Assembly (NCBI GenBank): GCA_023428785.1
Contig: JAEYWU010000012.1
Location: 1-17,432 of the forward strand
Source of the DNA: Pseudomonadota bacterium
GTDB taxonomy: Bacteria > Pseudomonadota > Alphaproteobacteria > Caulobacterales > Caulobacteraceae
DNA length: 17,432 nt
Direction: 5' to 3'
Shown here in pieces: positions 1 through 6,346 of this stretch (its first letter is position 1; each line of letters opens with the position of its first letter). The position numbers and the translations under genes are program-made. Under the pieces are notes generated by a model that was given only the letters and a program-made list of their open reading frames with translations, did no database searches and was not told where the DNA came from.

Positions 1-463
1 GCTGGGCGGCGTCGAGGGCCGCGATGGCGGCGGCCAGATCGGCCTCGGAGCCCGTCTCGGCGGCGCGGCGCAGCACGGCCTCGTCGAGACCGGCGCCGGC
101 GAACTCGGCGATCTGGGCGTCATAGACCTCGGCCAGGCCCTGGCCCGCGAGGGCTGAGGCGGCGAGCTCGCCCTCGGCGCCGCGCGCCTGCTGGGCGACG
201 AGGAAGAAGCCCTTCAGATGAGCGATGCGCAGGGCCGCAAGGCTCTCGGCTGGGACGCCGGAATAGGCGGCCTGGGCGCCGGCCTCACCGGCGCCGCCCT
301 CGCCCGCTCCGCCTTCACCCTCGCCACCCTCGCCTTCGCCGGCGACGGCCGATCCGGCCTCGCCGGATCCCGCTTCACCCCCGGCCTCGCCCTGTTCGGA
401 ACAGGCGGCGGTGAGCGTAAGTGCGGCGCCGAGGGTCAGCCAGAGCTTGGGACGAAAGGCCAT
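1..463 (-). CDS. Putative lipoprotein with Gly/Glu-rich linker (C-terminus beyond window)
   Basis: Open from an ATG at 463 to the window edge, giving 154 visible residues and no stop. An AGGAGA ribosome binding site precedes the ATG. Residues 1-20 form a signal peptide (RPKLW, then a hydrophobic core) ending in TAAC, so Cys21 is the likely lipidated residue; Thr at -3 is a less usual lipobox residue. Residues 24-63 are almost only Gly, Glu, Ala and Ser. A folded, Ala-rich helical region begins near Tyr67 (YSGVPAESLAALRIAHLKGF) and runs off the window. I do not recognise the domain. The Gly/Glu stretch is probably a flexible spacer between the membrane anchor and the helical domain. The signal peptide resembles that of the third lipoprotein in this cluster. 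The cellular site (periplasmic face of a membrane) is inferred from the lipobox. Confidence 0.75.
   Translation of the reverse strand, partial: MAFRPKLWLTLGAALTLTAACSEQGEAGGEAGSGEAGSAVAGEGEGGEGEGGAGEGGAGEAGAQAAYSGVPAESLAALRIAHLKGFFLVAQQARGAEGELAASALAGQGLAEVYDAQIAEFAGAGLDEAVLRRAAETGSEADLAAAIAALDAAQ
275..394 (-). repeat. Gly/Glu low-complexity coding segment
   Basis: This segment encodes residues 24-63 of the first lipoprotein, composed of degenerate GEG, GEA and GGAGE units. At DNA level it is an imperfect array of GGC/GAG/GCC codons. It probably changes length easily by slippage, so it should be compared between strains before any functional reading. Confidence 0.6.
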
Positions 464-550
464 GAGAGGGTCTCCTGATCGGTTGGGGAGACCCTTAGCG
501 CCCTCGCCCGCTATTGCAAGCGGTTCGCAGTCGCGAAATCAGACGCGCGT

Positions 551-832
551 TCAGTGGGCGGCGTCGGCCGCGGCCATGTCGCCGGTCGTGCTCTGATCGT
601 CGGCGGCCGTTTCGGCCTCCTGTTCCTCGGCCTCGGCGGCGAGGTCGTCGGTGGCCTGATCGACTTCCTGGGCGACCTCGCGGGCGCCGGCTTCAATGGC
701 CTCGCCGATCTGGGCGGCCTCTTCGGAGACCTCGGCCTCTGTGGATTCCTGTTCGGCCGGCGAACAGGCGGCCACGGCGCCGGCGAGCGTCAGGGCCGAG
801 GCGATCGTGATGAGCGATTGACGAAGTTTCAT
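551..832 (-). CDS. Small acidic Ala/Glu-rich lipoprotein, 93 aa
   Basis: Starts at an ATG preceded by GGAGG at good spacing and ends with TGA. Residues 1-22 are a signal peptide with a good lipobox (VAAC), making Cys23 the lipid-anchored residue. The mature part is strongly acidic and Ala/Glu/Gln-rich with no aromatic residue. It has a heptad-like helical stretch at about residues 35-73 (AAQIGEAIEAGAREVAQEVD), then a Ser/Thr/Asp tail. The size and layout recall small helical envelope lipoproteins, but no named family is recognised. It lies between two other lipoprotein genes on the same strand with short gaps (87 bases to the next gene downstream and 58 to the one upstream), so co-transcription is likely. 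Function unknown. Confidence 0.75.
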   Translation of the reverse strand: MKLRQSLITIASALTLAGAVAACSPAEQESTEAEVSEEAAQIGEAIEAGAREVAQEVDQATDDLAAEAEEQEAETAADDQSTTGDMAAADAAH

Positions 833-890
833 GGCGTCCTCCAGCAGGTGTCCGCCACAGAACGGTCAAGTCAGCGAGCGGTTGCGAAGG

Positions 891-1157
891 TCAGCCAGGA
901 CGGCCCGACCGGCCGCCGCGTTCACCGCGCTCGCCGCGCTCGCCACGGTCACCCCGTTCTCCCCGGTCATCGCGGCCCCCGCGTTCGCCCCGCTCTCCGC
1001 CACGACCGCGCTCTCCCCGCTCACCATGGTAGCCGCCGTCATGGCGGCCGTGGCCGTAGGGATAGGGCGCGTAGCCGTCATAGGCGCAGGCGCTGACGGC
1101 CGCTCCCGCGACGGCGACGAGCCCGAGACGGGTCCAGACCTTGGGTCGATGGGTCAT
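891..1157 (-). CDS. Small lipoprotein with Arg-Gly-Glu repeats, 88 aa
   Basis: The ATG at 1157 follows a strong AAGGAGAA ribosome binding site at ideal spacing, which decides the start over the much longer upstream-extended frame. Residues 1-23 are a signal peptide ending in VSAC, so Cys24 is the likely lipidation site. A short Tyr/Pro/His-rich segment follows (YDGYAPYPYGHGRHDGGYHG), then residues 45-82 consist of RGE, RGG and RGD units. The protein should be disordered and strongly charged, with Arg and Glu nearly balanced. The first residues (RPKVW, then LG) resemble the first lipoprotein of the cluster, suggesting a shared origin of the leader. No known family recognised. The His/Tyr-rich part could bind metal or polyanions, but that is speculation. 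Confidence 0.75.
   Translation of the reverse strand: MTHRPKVWTRLGLVAVAGAAVSACAYDGYAPYPYGHGRHDGGYHGERGERGRGGERGERGGRDDRGERGDRGERGERGERGGRSGRPG
912..1025 (-). repeat. Degenerate tandem repeat encoding RGE units
   Basis: This stretch encodes residues 45-82 of the third lipoprotein. It is built from a roughly 9-base unit (on the plus strand CGCTCGCCG-like) that yields Arg-Gly-Glu with Gly and Asp variants. The repeat is imperfect at DNA level. Confidence 0.65.
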
Positions 1158-1214
1158 GTGGTTCTCCTTTGGACGGGCTTGCTCCCCTGCCGTCGCCGTG
1201 GAATGGGTCGCCCA

Positions 1215-1877
1215 ATGCTGACGCTTGGCCAAGTTCTCAATCCTGACGATGTCCAGCGGGTGCGCGAGGGTCTGGCCCGGGCGCCGTTCCAGGACGGCAA
1301 GGCGACGGCTGGGCCGGCGGCACGCAAGGTCAAGCAGAACCAGCAGGCGATCGGGGTCGACAGCGGCGTCGACGCCCTGGCCCGGTTCGTCCGCGACGCC
1401 CTGAAGCGGCACCCGGTCTTCAACGCCTATGCACGGCCCGCGGCCTGGTCGCGGATCATGTTCTCGAAATACGGCCCGGGCGACGCCTATGGCCTGCACA
1501 CCGACGACGCCTTCATGGCGGCGGACGGCGGCGGACGGCTCAGGACCGACCTCAGCTTCACCCTCTTCCTGTCCGACCCGGACACCTATGAGGGCGGGGC
1601 CCTGCTGATCGACGATCTGGACGGCGAGCATGAGCACCGGCCCCAGGCGGGCGATGCGGTGCTCTATGACACCGGCCGGCTGCACCGGGTGACGCCGATC
1701 ACCTCGGGCGAGCGGCTGGCGGCGGTCGGCTGGATCGAGAGCGTGGTGCGCAGCGACGCCCAGCGCGAGCTGCTGTTCGATCTTGAGAGGGTCCGCGGCG
1801 CCACCCCTCAGGGCGAGGCCCGCCTGCTGCTCGACAAGGCCATCGGCAATCTGTTGCGCCAGTGGGGCTCGACTTAA
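1215..1877 (+). CDS. PKHD-type Fe(II)/2-oxoglutarate-dependent hydroxylase (PiuC/YbiX family)
   Basis: A soluble dioxygenase of 220 residues, close to the family's usual 225 or so. The double-stranded beta-helix facial triad is visible as His95 and Asp97 (GLHTDDAF) and His157 (RLHRVTP), with Arg167 (GERLA) as the 2-oxoglutarate-binding arginine. The family-typical segments KVKQNQQA, SFTLFLSDPDTYEGGALL and RELLFDLERV are all present. I chose the ATG at 1215 because homologues start with Met-Leu directly before the first helix. An in-frame ATG at 1203 would add four residues, and neither has a strong ribosome site. Family members (PiuC, YbiX) are often iron-regulated and sit beside TonB-dependent receptors. 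Here a receptor lies 680 bases downstream on the opposite strand. The physiological substrate is unknown. Confidence 0.9.
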   Translation: MLTLGQVLNPDDVQRVREGLARAPFQDGKATAGPAARKVKQNQQAIGVDSGVDALARFVRDALKRHPVFNAYARPAAWSRIMFSKYGPGDAYGLHTDDAFMAADGGGRLRTDLSFTLFLSDPDTYEGGALLIDDLDGEHEHRPQAGDAVLYDTGRLHRVTPITSGERLAAVGWIESVVRSDAQRELLFDLERVRGATPQGEARLLLDKAIGNLLRQWGST

Positions 1878-1942
1878 CGGGGCTTGGCGACCGCCCGGTT
1901 TGATAGCATGGTGCGATTTCGACCTTTGCGGGAGCTCCCACC

Positions 1943-2248
1943 ATGTTGATCGCCATCGCCGCCCTCGGCCTGATGACCGCGGACATGCAGATCACGACCT
2001 ATACCCGACCCGACCCGCCCCGCTCGCGCGAGCAGGAAGAGGAAGACGCGACCAACGCGGTTTCGGAAGGCGAGCGCTCAGGCGACGGCGCCAATCCCGA
2101 CCGAATGATCTGCAGCTGGGAACGCGTTCCGGGCGCCATCCGCCGCGAACGGGTCTGCCGCACCGTCGCCGACCGCCGCGCCACGCGCGACTTGGCCCGC
2201 GAGACCATGCAGGAAGCGCAGCGGACCTATACGGACCCGGTCGGCTAG
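1943..2248 (+). CDS. Small secreted protein with conserved Cys pair, paralogue 1 (101 aa)
   Basis: The ATG follows GGGAG, and 65 bases separate it from the hydroxylase gene. A short hydrophobic N-terminus (MLIAIAALGLMTA) could act as a signal peptide or anchor, though it lacks the usual positive n-region. The rest is hydrophilic and charged, with a core EGERSGD, PDRMICSW, RVCRTVADRR and a helical tail. Cys57 and Cys72 lie 15 residues apart and could form a disulfide if exported. The core is shared with the next gene at about 29 of 51 aligned positions without gaps. From memory, small proteins with this IC-W-R-(x)n-R-C-RT layout occur widely in caulobacters and sphingomonads, without known function. 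Confidence 0.75.
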   Translation: MLIAIAALGLMTADMQITTYTRPDPPRSREQEEEDATNAVSEGERSGDGANPDRMICSWERVPGAIRRERVCRTVADRRATRDLARETMQEAQRTYTDPVG

Positions 2249-2249
2249 G

Positions 2250-2546
2250 ATGCTGCTGGCGGTCCTCGCGGTCCTGGCCTGGCAGGACCCACCGCCGCCC
2301 CAGGGCCGGCGGCCCGAACCGCCGATGACCGAGGAACAGCGCGCCGAGGACGCGCGCTACCGCGTCACCGAGGGCGAACGCTCCGGCGACGCCGGCACGC
2401 CCGATCGCTACATCTGTGAATGGGTGCGCATCCAGGGCTCGAACCTGAGGACGCGCCGATGCGCGACGGTCGAGGATCGCCGCCGGGCGCGTGAGCTGGC
2501 GCGCGAAGTCCTGCCGGGCGCCGCGGGCGGAACCGCGGTCAACTAG
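2250..2546 (+). CDS. Small secreted protein with conserved Cys pair, paralogue 2 (98 aa)
   Basis: Begins one base after the stop of its paralogue (TAGGATG), so translational coupling is likely. The N-terminus is a short hydrophobic stretch (MLLAVLAVLA) followed by a Pro-rich linker, then the shared core: EGERSGD, PDRYICEW, RRCATVEDRR and ARELARE. Cys56 and Cys71 keep the 15-residue spacing of paralogue 1. Its stop lies 10 bases from the stop of the convergent TonB receptor. The pair most likely arose by tandem duplication. Function unknown; a periplasmic location is inferred only from the hydrophobic start and the paired cysteines. Confidence 0.72.
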   Translation: MLLAVLAVLAWQDPPPPQGRRPEPPMTEEQRAEDARYRVTEGERSGDAGTPDRYICEWVRIQGSNLRTRRCATVEDRRRARELAREVLPGAAGGTAVN

Positions 2547-2550
2547 ACGA

Positions 2551-2564
2551 GGGGCCTCAGCCCC
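2551..2564. terminator. Possible small hairpin between convergent gene ends
   Basis: GGGGC, loop CTCA, GCCCC, lying between the stop of the second small protein and the end of the TonB receptor gene, and overlapping the receptor's stop codon. The stem is only five pairs and neither side has a T-run, so it is at best a weak transcription end signal. Confidence 0.25.
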
Positions 2565-4602
2565 AGGTCTTGCGGATCCGCATGTAGATGAACGGATCGA
2601 AGTTCAGGTCGCGCACCTCGCGGAAGGCCACGGGCGAGGTGTCGCGTGGCCCTGCATAGACCTCACGCCGGCGAATGAAGTTGCGGCCCGACAGGTTCTG
2701 CAGCTCGACCCGGATCGACACGTCCGGCCGGTAGCGCCATTCGGCAAAGGCGTTGTACCAGGGCTCCAGCTCGATGGTCTCGACCGTATCGAACCGGTAG
2801 TAGGTCTCGGTGAAGCCCAGGAAGGCGTTGGCGCCCCACTGCAGGTTCCACTGCGGCAGGTCCTGGGTGAAGTTGATCTCGCCTTCGAACGGCTCCTGTC
2901 CCGAGGCGCGGCGCAGTTCGCCGGTCGTGGGATCGCGCACCTCCGATACCGACCACTCCAGCTGGGCGCGCAGGCGGCCGCCGGTGATGCCGAACCGGCC
3001 GAGCGGGACCGTCAGGTCGACCTCCAGGCTGTCCGACGTGCCGTCGCCGATGTTGCCCGGCGCGTCGAACACGTCGGTCGGCGTGAAGATCGGCACCCGG
3101 TCCGAGACGTCGGTGACTTCCTGGTGGGTGATCGAGAGGACCAGCGAGCCCTCGTCCCAGAAGCCGCGCTCCCAGGCCAGTTCGGCGACCCAGGACTTCT
3201 CGGGCTCCAGCTCGGCGTTGCCGGCGGTGACGACGCCGGTCGAGAAGCCGGCCGAGGAGACGAACTCGCCGAAGTCGAGCTGGCCGATCTCGCGTTCCAG
3301 TCGCAGACGGAATTGGTTGTCCTCGTTCGGCGTCCAGGTCAGCAAGGCCCGCGGCTTGGGATAGAAGAAGGACCGCTCCAGATCGGTGTCGCCGGACTGG
3401 GTAATGGTCGAGGTCTCGGCCCGGAAGCCCAGTTCAAGACCCCAGCGGGCGTTCGGCCGCCAGGTGGAGGTTCCGAATAGCTCACCGCGCAGTTCCTCGA
3501 CCCGCACATCGGACGACGGCAGCACGATCGGCACGCCGTTCTCGGTGTAGGTCGTGGCGCTCTCAAGGAAGTTGAAGGCGATCTCGCCGCCGGCCTCCAG
3601 CGACCAGGTCGGGGTGCGCGTGTGGCGCAGGGTGGCCCGCCCGATGGACTCGCCCGAGGTGGCGTCCTCGGTGAAGGCGCCGTCGTTGGTGCCGTCGCTG
3701 AAGACGGTGAGGAAATCCGAGGCGCGATAGCGCTGGATGCCGATCACCTCGAGCCGGTACTGCTCACCGAACGGGCGCTGCCAGTTCAGGCCGACCTCGC
3801 CATTGCCCTGATTGTAGTCGTCGTTGACCAGCAGGCCGCCCGGCGTGGGCGCGAACACCGCATCCTCGAGCGAGAACTGATATTCCTCCAGCTGCAGGCG
3901 GCTGTTGAGAGCCAGCCGGCCGCCCAGCAGGTTTTGCTGCCAGCCTGCGGAGAAATTCCCCTGCACGCCTCCGGCCGTTTCGTCCGAATAGCCGTCGCGG
4001 ATCAGAACGCCGGCCTCATCAAAACGCTGACGCGGGCCTTCGCCGGCGCCGTCGTCGATAAATCTCGCGACCAGGATGGACCATTCAAAGCGGCGGTCGC
4101 CATCGAGCGGGCGGGCGCCTTCGAACCGCATGGCGGGATTGGTGCGGCCGTCCTGATACCAGCCCGAGGCCACGGCGAAGGTGGTGTTACCGCCGGCGCC
4201 GGGAACCCGGACGATGTTCACCACCACGGGCTGACCCTGCATGTCGATGCCCGGCGCCCCGCCCCGGATCAGTTCCAGCCGCAGCACCTGCCCGGCCGGG
4301 ATACGCCGGACGGTTTCCTCCAGCGGTTCGGACTTGGACGCCGGACGCCGGCCGTCGATCAGGACATTGCCCGCCGTGCCGCCCAGGCCCCGGACATTGT
4401 CTCCGTCGTCGAACGAAAAGCCCGGCACGCGATTGACCATGTCCATGGCCGAGATCGGCTGGGCGCCCGCGAAATAGGCGGCGTCGTAGTGGGTGACGCC
4501 CTCGGCGGCCGGCGTTCCCGCCGGCGCGTCCTGGGCCAGCGCGGGCCCGGCGGCGGCCAAAAGGACTCCCGCGGCGGCCGCAGCCATCAGTCGGCTATGC
4601 AT
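2557..4602 (-). CDS. TonB-dependent outer membrane receptor, plug and barrel (681 aa)
   Basis: Residues 1-23 are a clear signal peptide with cleavage after ALA, and a GGGAGAGGA ribosome site precedes the ATG. A plug domain spans about residues 38-135, with the segments AMDMVNRVPGFSFDDGD, VRGLGGTAGNVLIDG and RIPAGQVLRLELIRGG. A beta-barrel of alternating amphipathic strands follows to the C-terminus. The layout fits TonB-dependent receptors with an OMP_b-brl_3-like barrel, a type numerous in Caulobacterales. There is no carboxypeptidase-like or signalling N-terminal extension and no obvious Ton box. The last residues (RIRKTWG) end in Gly rather than the usual aromatic residue. The substrate cannot be told from sequence. 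The nearby PKHD hydroxylase hints at iron-related use, but the two genes are convergent and not in one operon. Confidence 0.88.
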   Translation of the reverse strand: MHSRLMAAAAAGVLLAAAGPALAQDAPAGTPAAEGVTHYDAAYFAGAQPISAMDMVNRVPGFSFDDGDNVRGLGGTAGNVLIDGRRPASKSEPLEETVRRIPAGQVLRLELIRGGAPGIDMQGQPVVVNIVRVPGAGGNTTFAVASGWYQDGRTNPAMRFEGARPLDGDRRFEWSILVARFIDDGAGEGPRQRFDEAGVLIRDGYSDETAGGVQGNFSAGWQQNLLGGRLALNSRLQLEEYQFSLEDAVFAPTPGGLLVNDDYNQGNGEVGLNWQRPFGEQYRLEVIGIQRYRASDFLTVFSDGTNDGAFTEDATSGESIGRATLRHTRTPTWSLEAGGEIAFNFLESATTYTENGVPIVLPSSDVRVEELRGELFGTSTWRPNARWGLELGFRAETSTITQSGDTDLERSFFYPKPRALLTWTPNEDNQFRLRLEREIGQLDFGEFVSSAGFSTGVVTAGNAELEPEKSWVAELAWERGFWDEGSLVLSITHQEVTDVSDRVPIFTPTDVFDAPGNIGDGTSDSLEVDLTVPLGRFGITGGRLRAQLEWSVSEVRDPTTGELRRASGQEPFEGEINFTQDLPQWNLQWGANAFLGFTETYYRFDTVETIELEPWYNAFAEWRYRPDVSIRVELQNLSGRNFIRRREVYAGPRDTSPVAFREVRDLNFDPFIYMRIRKTWG

Positions 4603-4640
4603 GTTCCTCTCCCTGTCGAGGCAGGGATGCGACCGCGGCC

Positions 4641-4677
4641 GATTAACCTCCAGTTACAAGCCGGACAGGTGGATTAA
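4641..4677. promoter_or_regulatory. Candidate control region upstream of the TonB receptor gene
   Basis: An AT-richer island in the 112-base gap between the receptor and yqgE-type genes. It holds two GATTAA copies 31 bases apart (4641 and 4672), about three helical turns. Within it TTAA-N7-TTAC (4643-4657) is a one-mismatch match to the CtrA half-site pattern TTAA-N7-TTAA. This is suggestive only. Confidence 0.3.
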
Positions 4678-4714
4678 TTCGACGAAAGGATGATGGCGGT
4701 CCTGCGGCGAAACG

Positions 4715-5284
4715 TCAGGCGCGGCCGATCTCCCCGGACAGGTGGGCCACGTCCACGCCGATGCGGGCCATGGCCCGCGCCCATTTCGTCTCATGGTCGG
4801 CGCCGAACAGGATCTCGTCGTCGGCCTCGCCGGCCAGCCAGACGTTCTCTTTCAGCTCGGCCTCCAGCTGACCCTCGCCCCAGCCGGCGTAGCCCAGCGC
4901 CAGCACCGAGCGGCGCGGCGCCGAGGCGGGGCTGGTCATGGCCATCAGCACGTCGCGCGTGGCGGTCACCGCCAGGCCACCCTCCACGGACAGCGAGGCC
5001 GCGTCATCGAAACAGTCGTCGGTGTGCAGCACGAAGCCGCGCTCGGTCTCGACCGGCCCGCCGGACAGCACCGGCTGGTCGGGATCAAGCGGCGCGGGCG
5101 TGATCTCCAGCCGGGCGTAGAGGTCGCCCAGGACGAGCCCGTCGCTGGGATCGTTCAGGCGGATGCCCATGGCGTGGCTGGTGTCGTGGGCGCAGACCAG
5201 GATGACCGCCTGTTCGAAGCGCGGGTCACCGATGCCGGGCATGGCCAGCAGCAGACGGCCAACGAGACTGGATGACTGGGTCAC
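4715..5284 (-). CDS. YqgE/AlgH family protein (UPF0301), 189 aa
   Basis: Full-length member of the YqgE/AlgH (DUF179) family, whose members are usually about 185-200 residues. Family hallmarks are SLVGRLLLAMPGIGDPRFEQ at the start, LSGGPVETERGFVLH in the middle and LGYAGWGEGQLEAELKENVW near the end. The start is a GTG at 5284 with AAGGGT just upstream; it gives the N-terminus normal for the family, and no ATG is as well placed. No signal peptide or membrane segment, so it is cytosolic. The biochemical function of the family is not settled; AlgH was first linked to alginate regulation in Pseudomonas. It is divergent from the peroxiredoxin gene, with a 118-base shared upstream region. Confidence 0.9.
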   Translation of the reverse strand: MTQSSSLVGRLLLAMPGIGDPRFEQAVILVCAHDTSHAMGIRLNDPSDGLVLGDLYARLEITPAPLDPDQPVLSGGPVETERGFVLHTDDCFDDAASLSVEGGLAVTATRDVLMAMTSPASAPRRSVLALGYAGWGEGQLEAELKENVWLAGEADDEILFGADHETKWARAMARIGVDVAHLSGEIGRA

Positions 5285-5325
5285 CCTTCGATGATGGACA
5301 CGGCGGGCGCCCGCTTCAAGGCGCC

Positions 5326-5354
5326 TTGGATTCGAATGCCCCCCAGCCTATCTC
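5326..5354 (+). promoter_or_regulatory. Candidate promoter of the peroxiredoxin gene
   Basis: TTGGAT and TATCTC separated by exactly 17 bases, about 50 bases before the peroxiredoxin ATG and inside the divergent gap. A GATTC (GANTC class, the CcrM methylation site in Caulobacter relatives) overlaps the -35 element at 5329. Both hexamers are imperfect. Confidence 0.3.
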
Positions 5355-5402
5355 CCCGACAGCCGCATGTTGCGGCCAGGCGACAGAAACCGGAGAGCGG
5401 CC

Positions 5403-5885
5403 ATGACCATCAAGGTAGGCGACAAGATCCCCTCGGCGACCCTCATGACCCTGACCGAGGACGGTCCCCAGGTCGTGAAGACGGACGACTATTTCGCGGG
5501 CAAGACCACCGCCCTGTTCGCGGTGCCGGGCGCCTTCACGCCCACCTGCTCGGCCAAGCACCTGCCGGGCTTCAAGGACAAGGCGTCTGACCTGGCCGCC
5601 AAGGGCGTCGACCAGATCGCCTGCGTGTCGGTCAACGACGCCTTCGTCATGGGCGCCTGGGGCAAGGACCAGGACGTGGGCTCGAGCGTCAAGATGCTGG
5701 CGGACGGCAATGGCGACTTCACCAAGGCCCTGGGCCTGGAGCTGGACGGCTCCAAGTTCGGCATGGGCCCGCGCTCGCAGCGCTATTCGATGATCGTCGA
5801 GGACGGGGTCGTGAAGTCGCTGAACGTCGAAGAGGGCGGTGAATTCCGCGTCTCGTCGGCCGACTACATGCTGGAAAGCCTCTGA
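5403..5885 (+). CDS. Peroxiredoxin, Prx5 / PMP20 type (160 aa)
   Basis: Thiol peroxidase that reduces hydrogen peroxide and alkyl hydroperoxides, using thioredoxin, glutaredoxin or glutathione as electron donor in this subfamily. The peroxidatic Cys49 sits in the Prx5 signature PGAFTPTCSAKHLPGF. Other family features are VNDAFVMGAWGKDQ, GLELDGSKFGMGPRSQRYSM with its active-site Arg, and the C-terminal SADYMLESL. Cys74 is the second cysteine common in bacterial members. The length is normal. GGAGAG precedes the ATG, which starts the protein at the usual MTIKVGDKIP. It is cytosolic, divergent from the YqgE-type gene, and its stop codon overlaps a possible CTG start of the vsr gene downstream. 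Confidence 0.95.
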   Translation: MTIKVGDKIPSATLMTLTEDGPQVVKTDDYFAGKTTALFAVPGAFTPTCSAKHLPGFKDKASDLAAKGVDQIACVSVNDAFVMGAWGKDQDVGSSVKMLADGNGDFTKALGLELDGSKFGMGPRSQRYSMIVEDGVVKSLNVEEGGEFRVSSADYMLESL

Positions 5886-5923
5886 CCACAGACGTCTATC
5901 CGCCGGAGAAGCGCTCCGCCGTC

Positions 5924-6346
5924 ATGCGGCGGGTCAAGGGGCGCGACACCGGACCGGAGCTGAAGGTCCGGCGCCTCCTGTGGAGCGCCGGAGTTCGCTA
6001 TCGGCTCCAGCGGAGGGACCTGCCCGGCCGGCCGGACATCGTTCTGGCCGGCCGACGCGCCGCCGTCTTCGTGCACGGCTGCTTCTGGCATGGCCACGCC
6101 TGTTCGCGCGGCGCGCGACAGCCCAAGGCCAACGCCGACTACTGGATCGCCAAGATCGCCCGCAACGTGCACCGCGACGCCCGTGTGCAGGCGGAGCTGC
6201 GCGAGCGGGGCTGGCGGCCCGTCATCGTCTGGGAATGTGAGTTGAAGGAGCCCGAGGCCCTGAGGGGCCGACTGATCGCAGAACTGGATCAGGCGGCCTT
6301 GGTGTCCTCGTATTCCAGGCGCGATTCCCCCGACAGCACGCCCTGA
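5924..6346 (+). CDS. vsr: Vsr-type very short patch repair endonuclease
   Basis: Nicks beside T:G mismatches that arise by deamination of 5-methylcytosine. Seen here are LPGRPDIV with the catalytic Asp, FVHGCFWHGHAC with the zinc-binding Cys/His/Cys and active-site His, and VIVWECEL with the fourth zinc Cys; these are the E. coli Vsr active-site and zinc motifs. The coordinates use the only ATG, but in-frame codons upstream (PPEKRSAVMRRVKGRDT) match the conserved N-terminus of the family. The true start is therefore probably further upstream. The only candidate is CTG at 5882, which overlaps the peroxiredoxin stop and has GGAAAG before it. No cytosine methylase gene is in the window. The last 58 bases overlap the convergent kinase gene. 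Confidence 0.85.
   Translation: MRRVKGRDTGPELKVRRLLWSAGVRYRLQRRDLPGRPDIVLAGRRAAVFVHGCFWHGHACSRGARQPKANADYWIAKIARNVHRDARVQAELRERGWRPVIVWECELKEPEALRGRLIAELDQAALVSSYSRRDSPDSTP

Noticed and set aside
831..1214. Upstream extension of the PKHD hydroxylase frame to an ATG at 831
   Set aside because: The extra residues are antisense to the RGE lipoprotein and have no family similarity; homologues start at the Met-Leu encoded at 1215.
2491..4677. Two long plus-strand frames opposite the TonB receptor
   Set aside because: Shadows of the receptor gene; compositional bias only.
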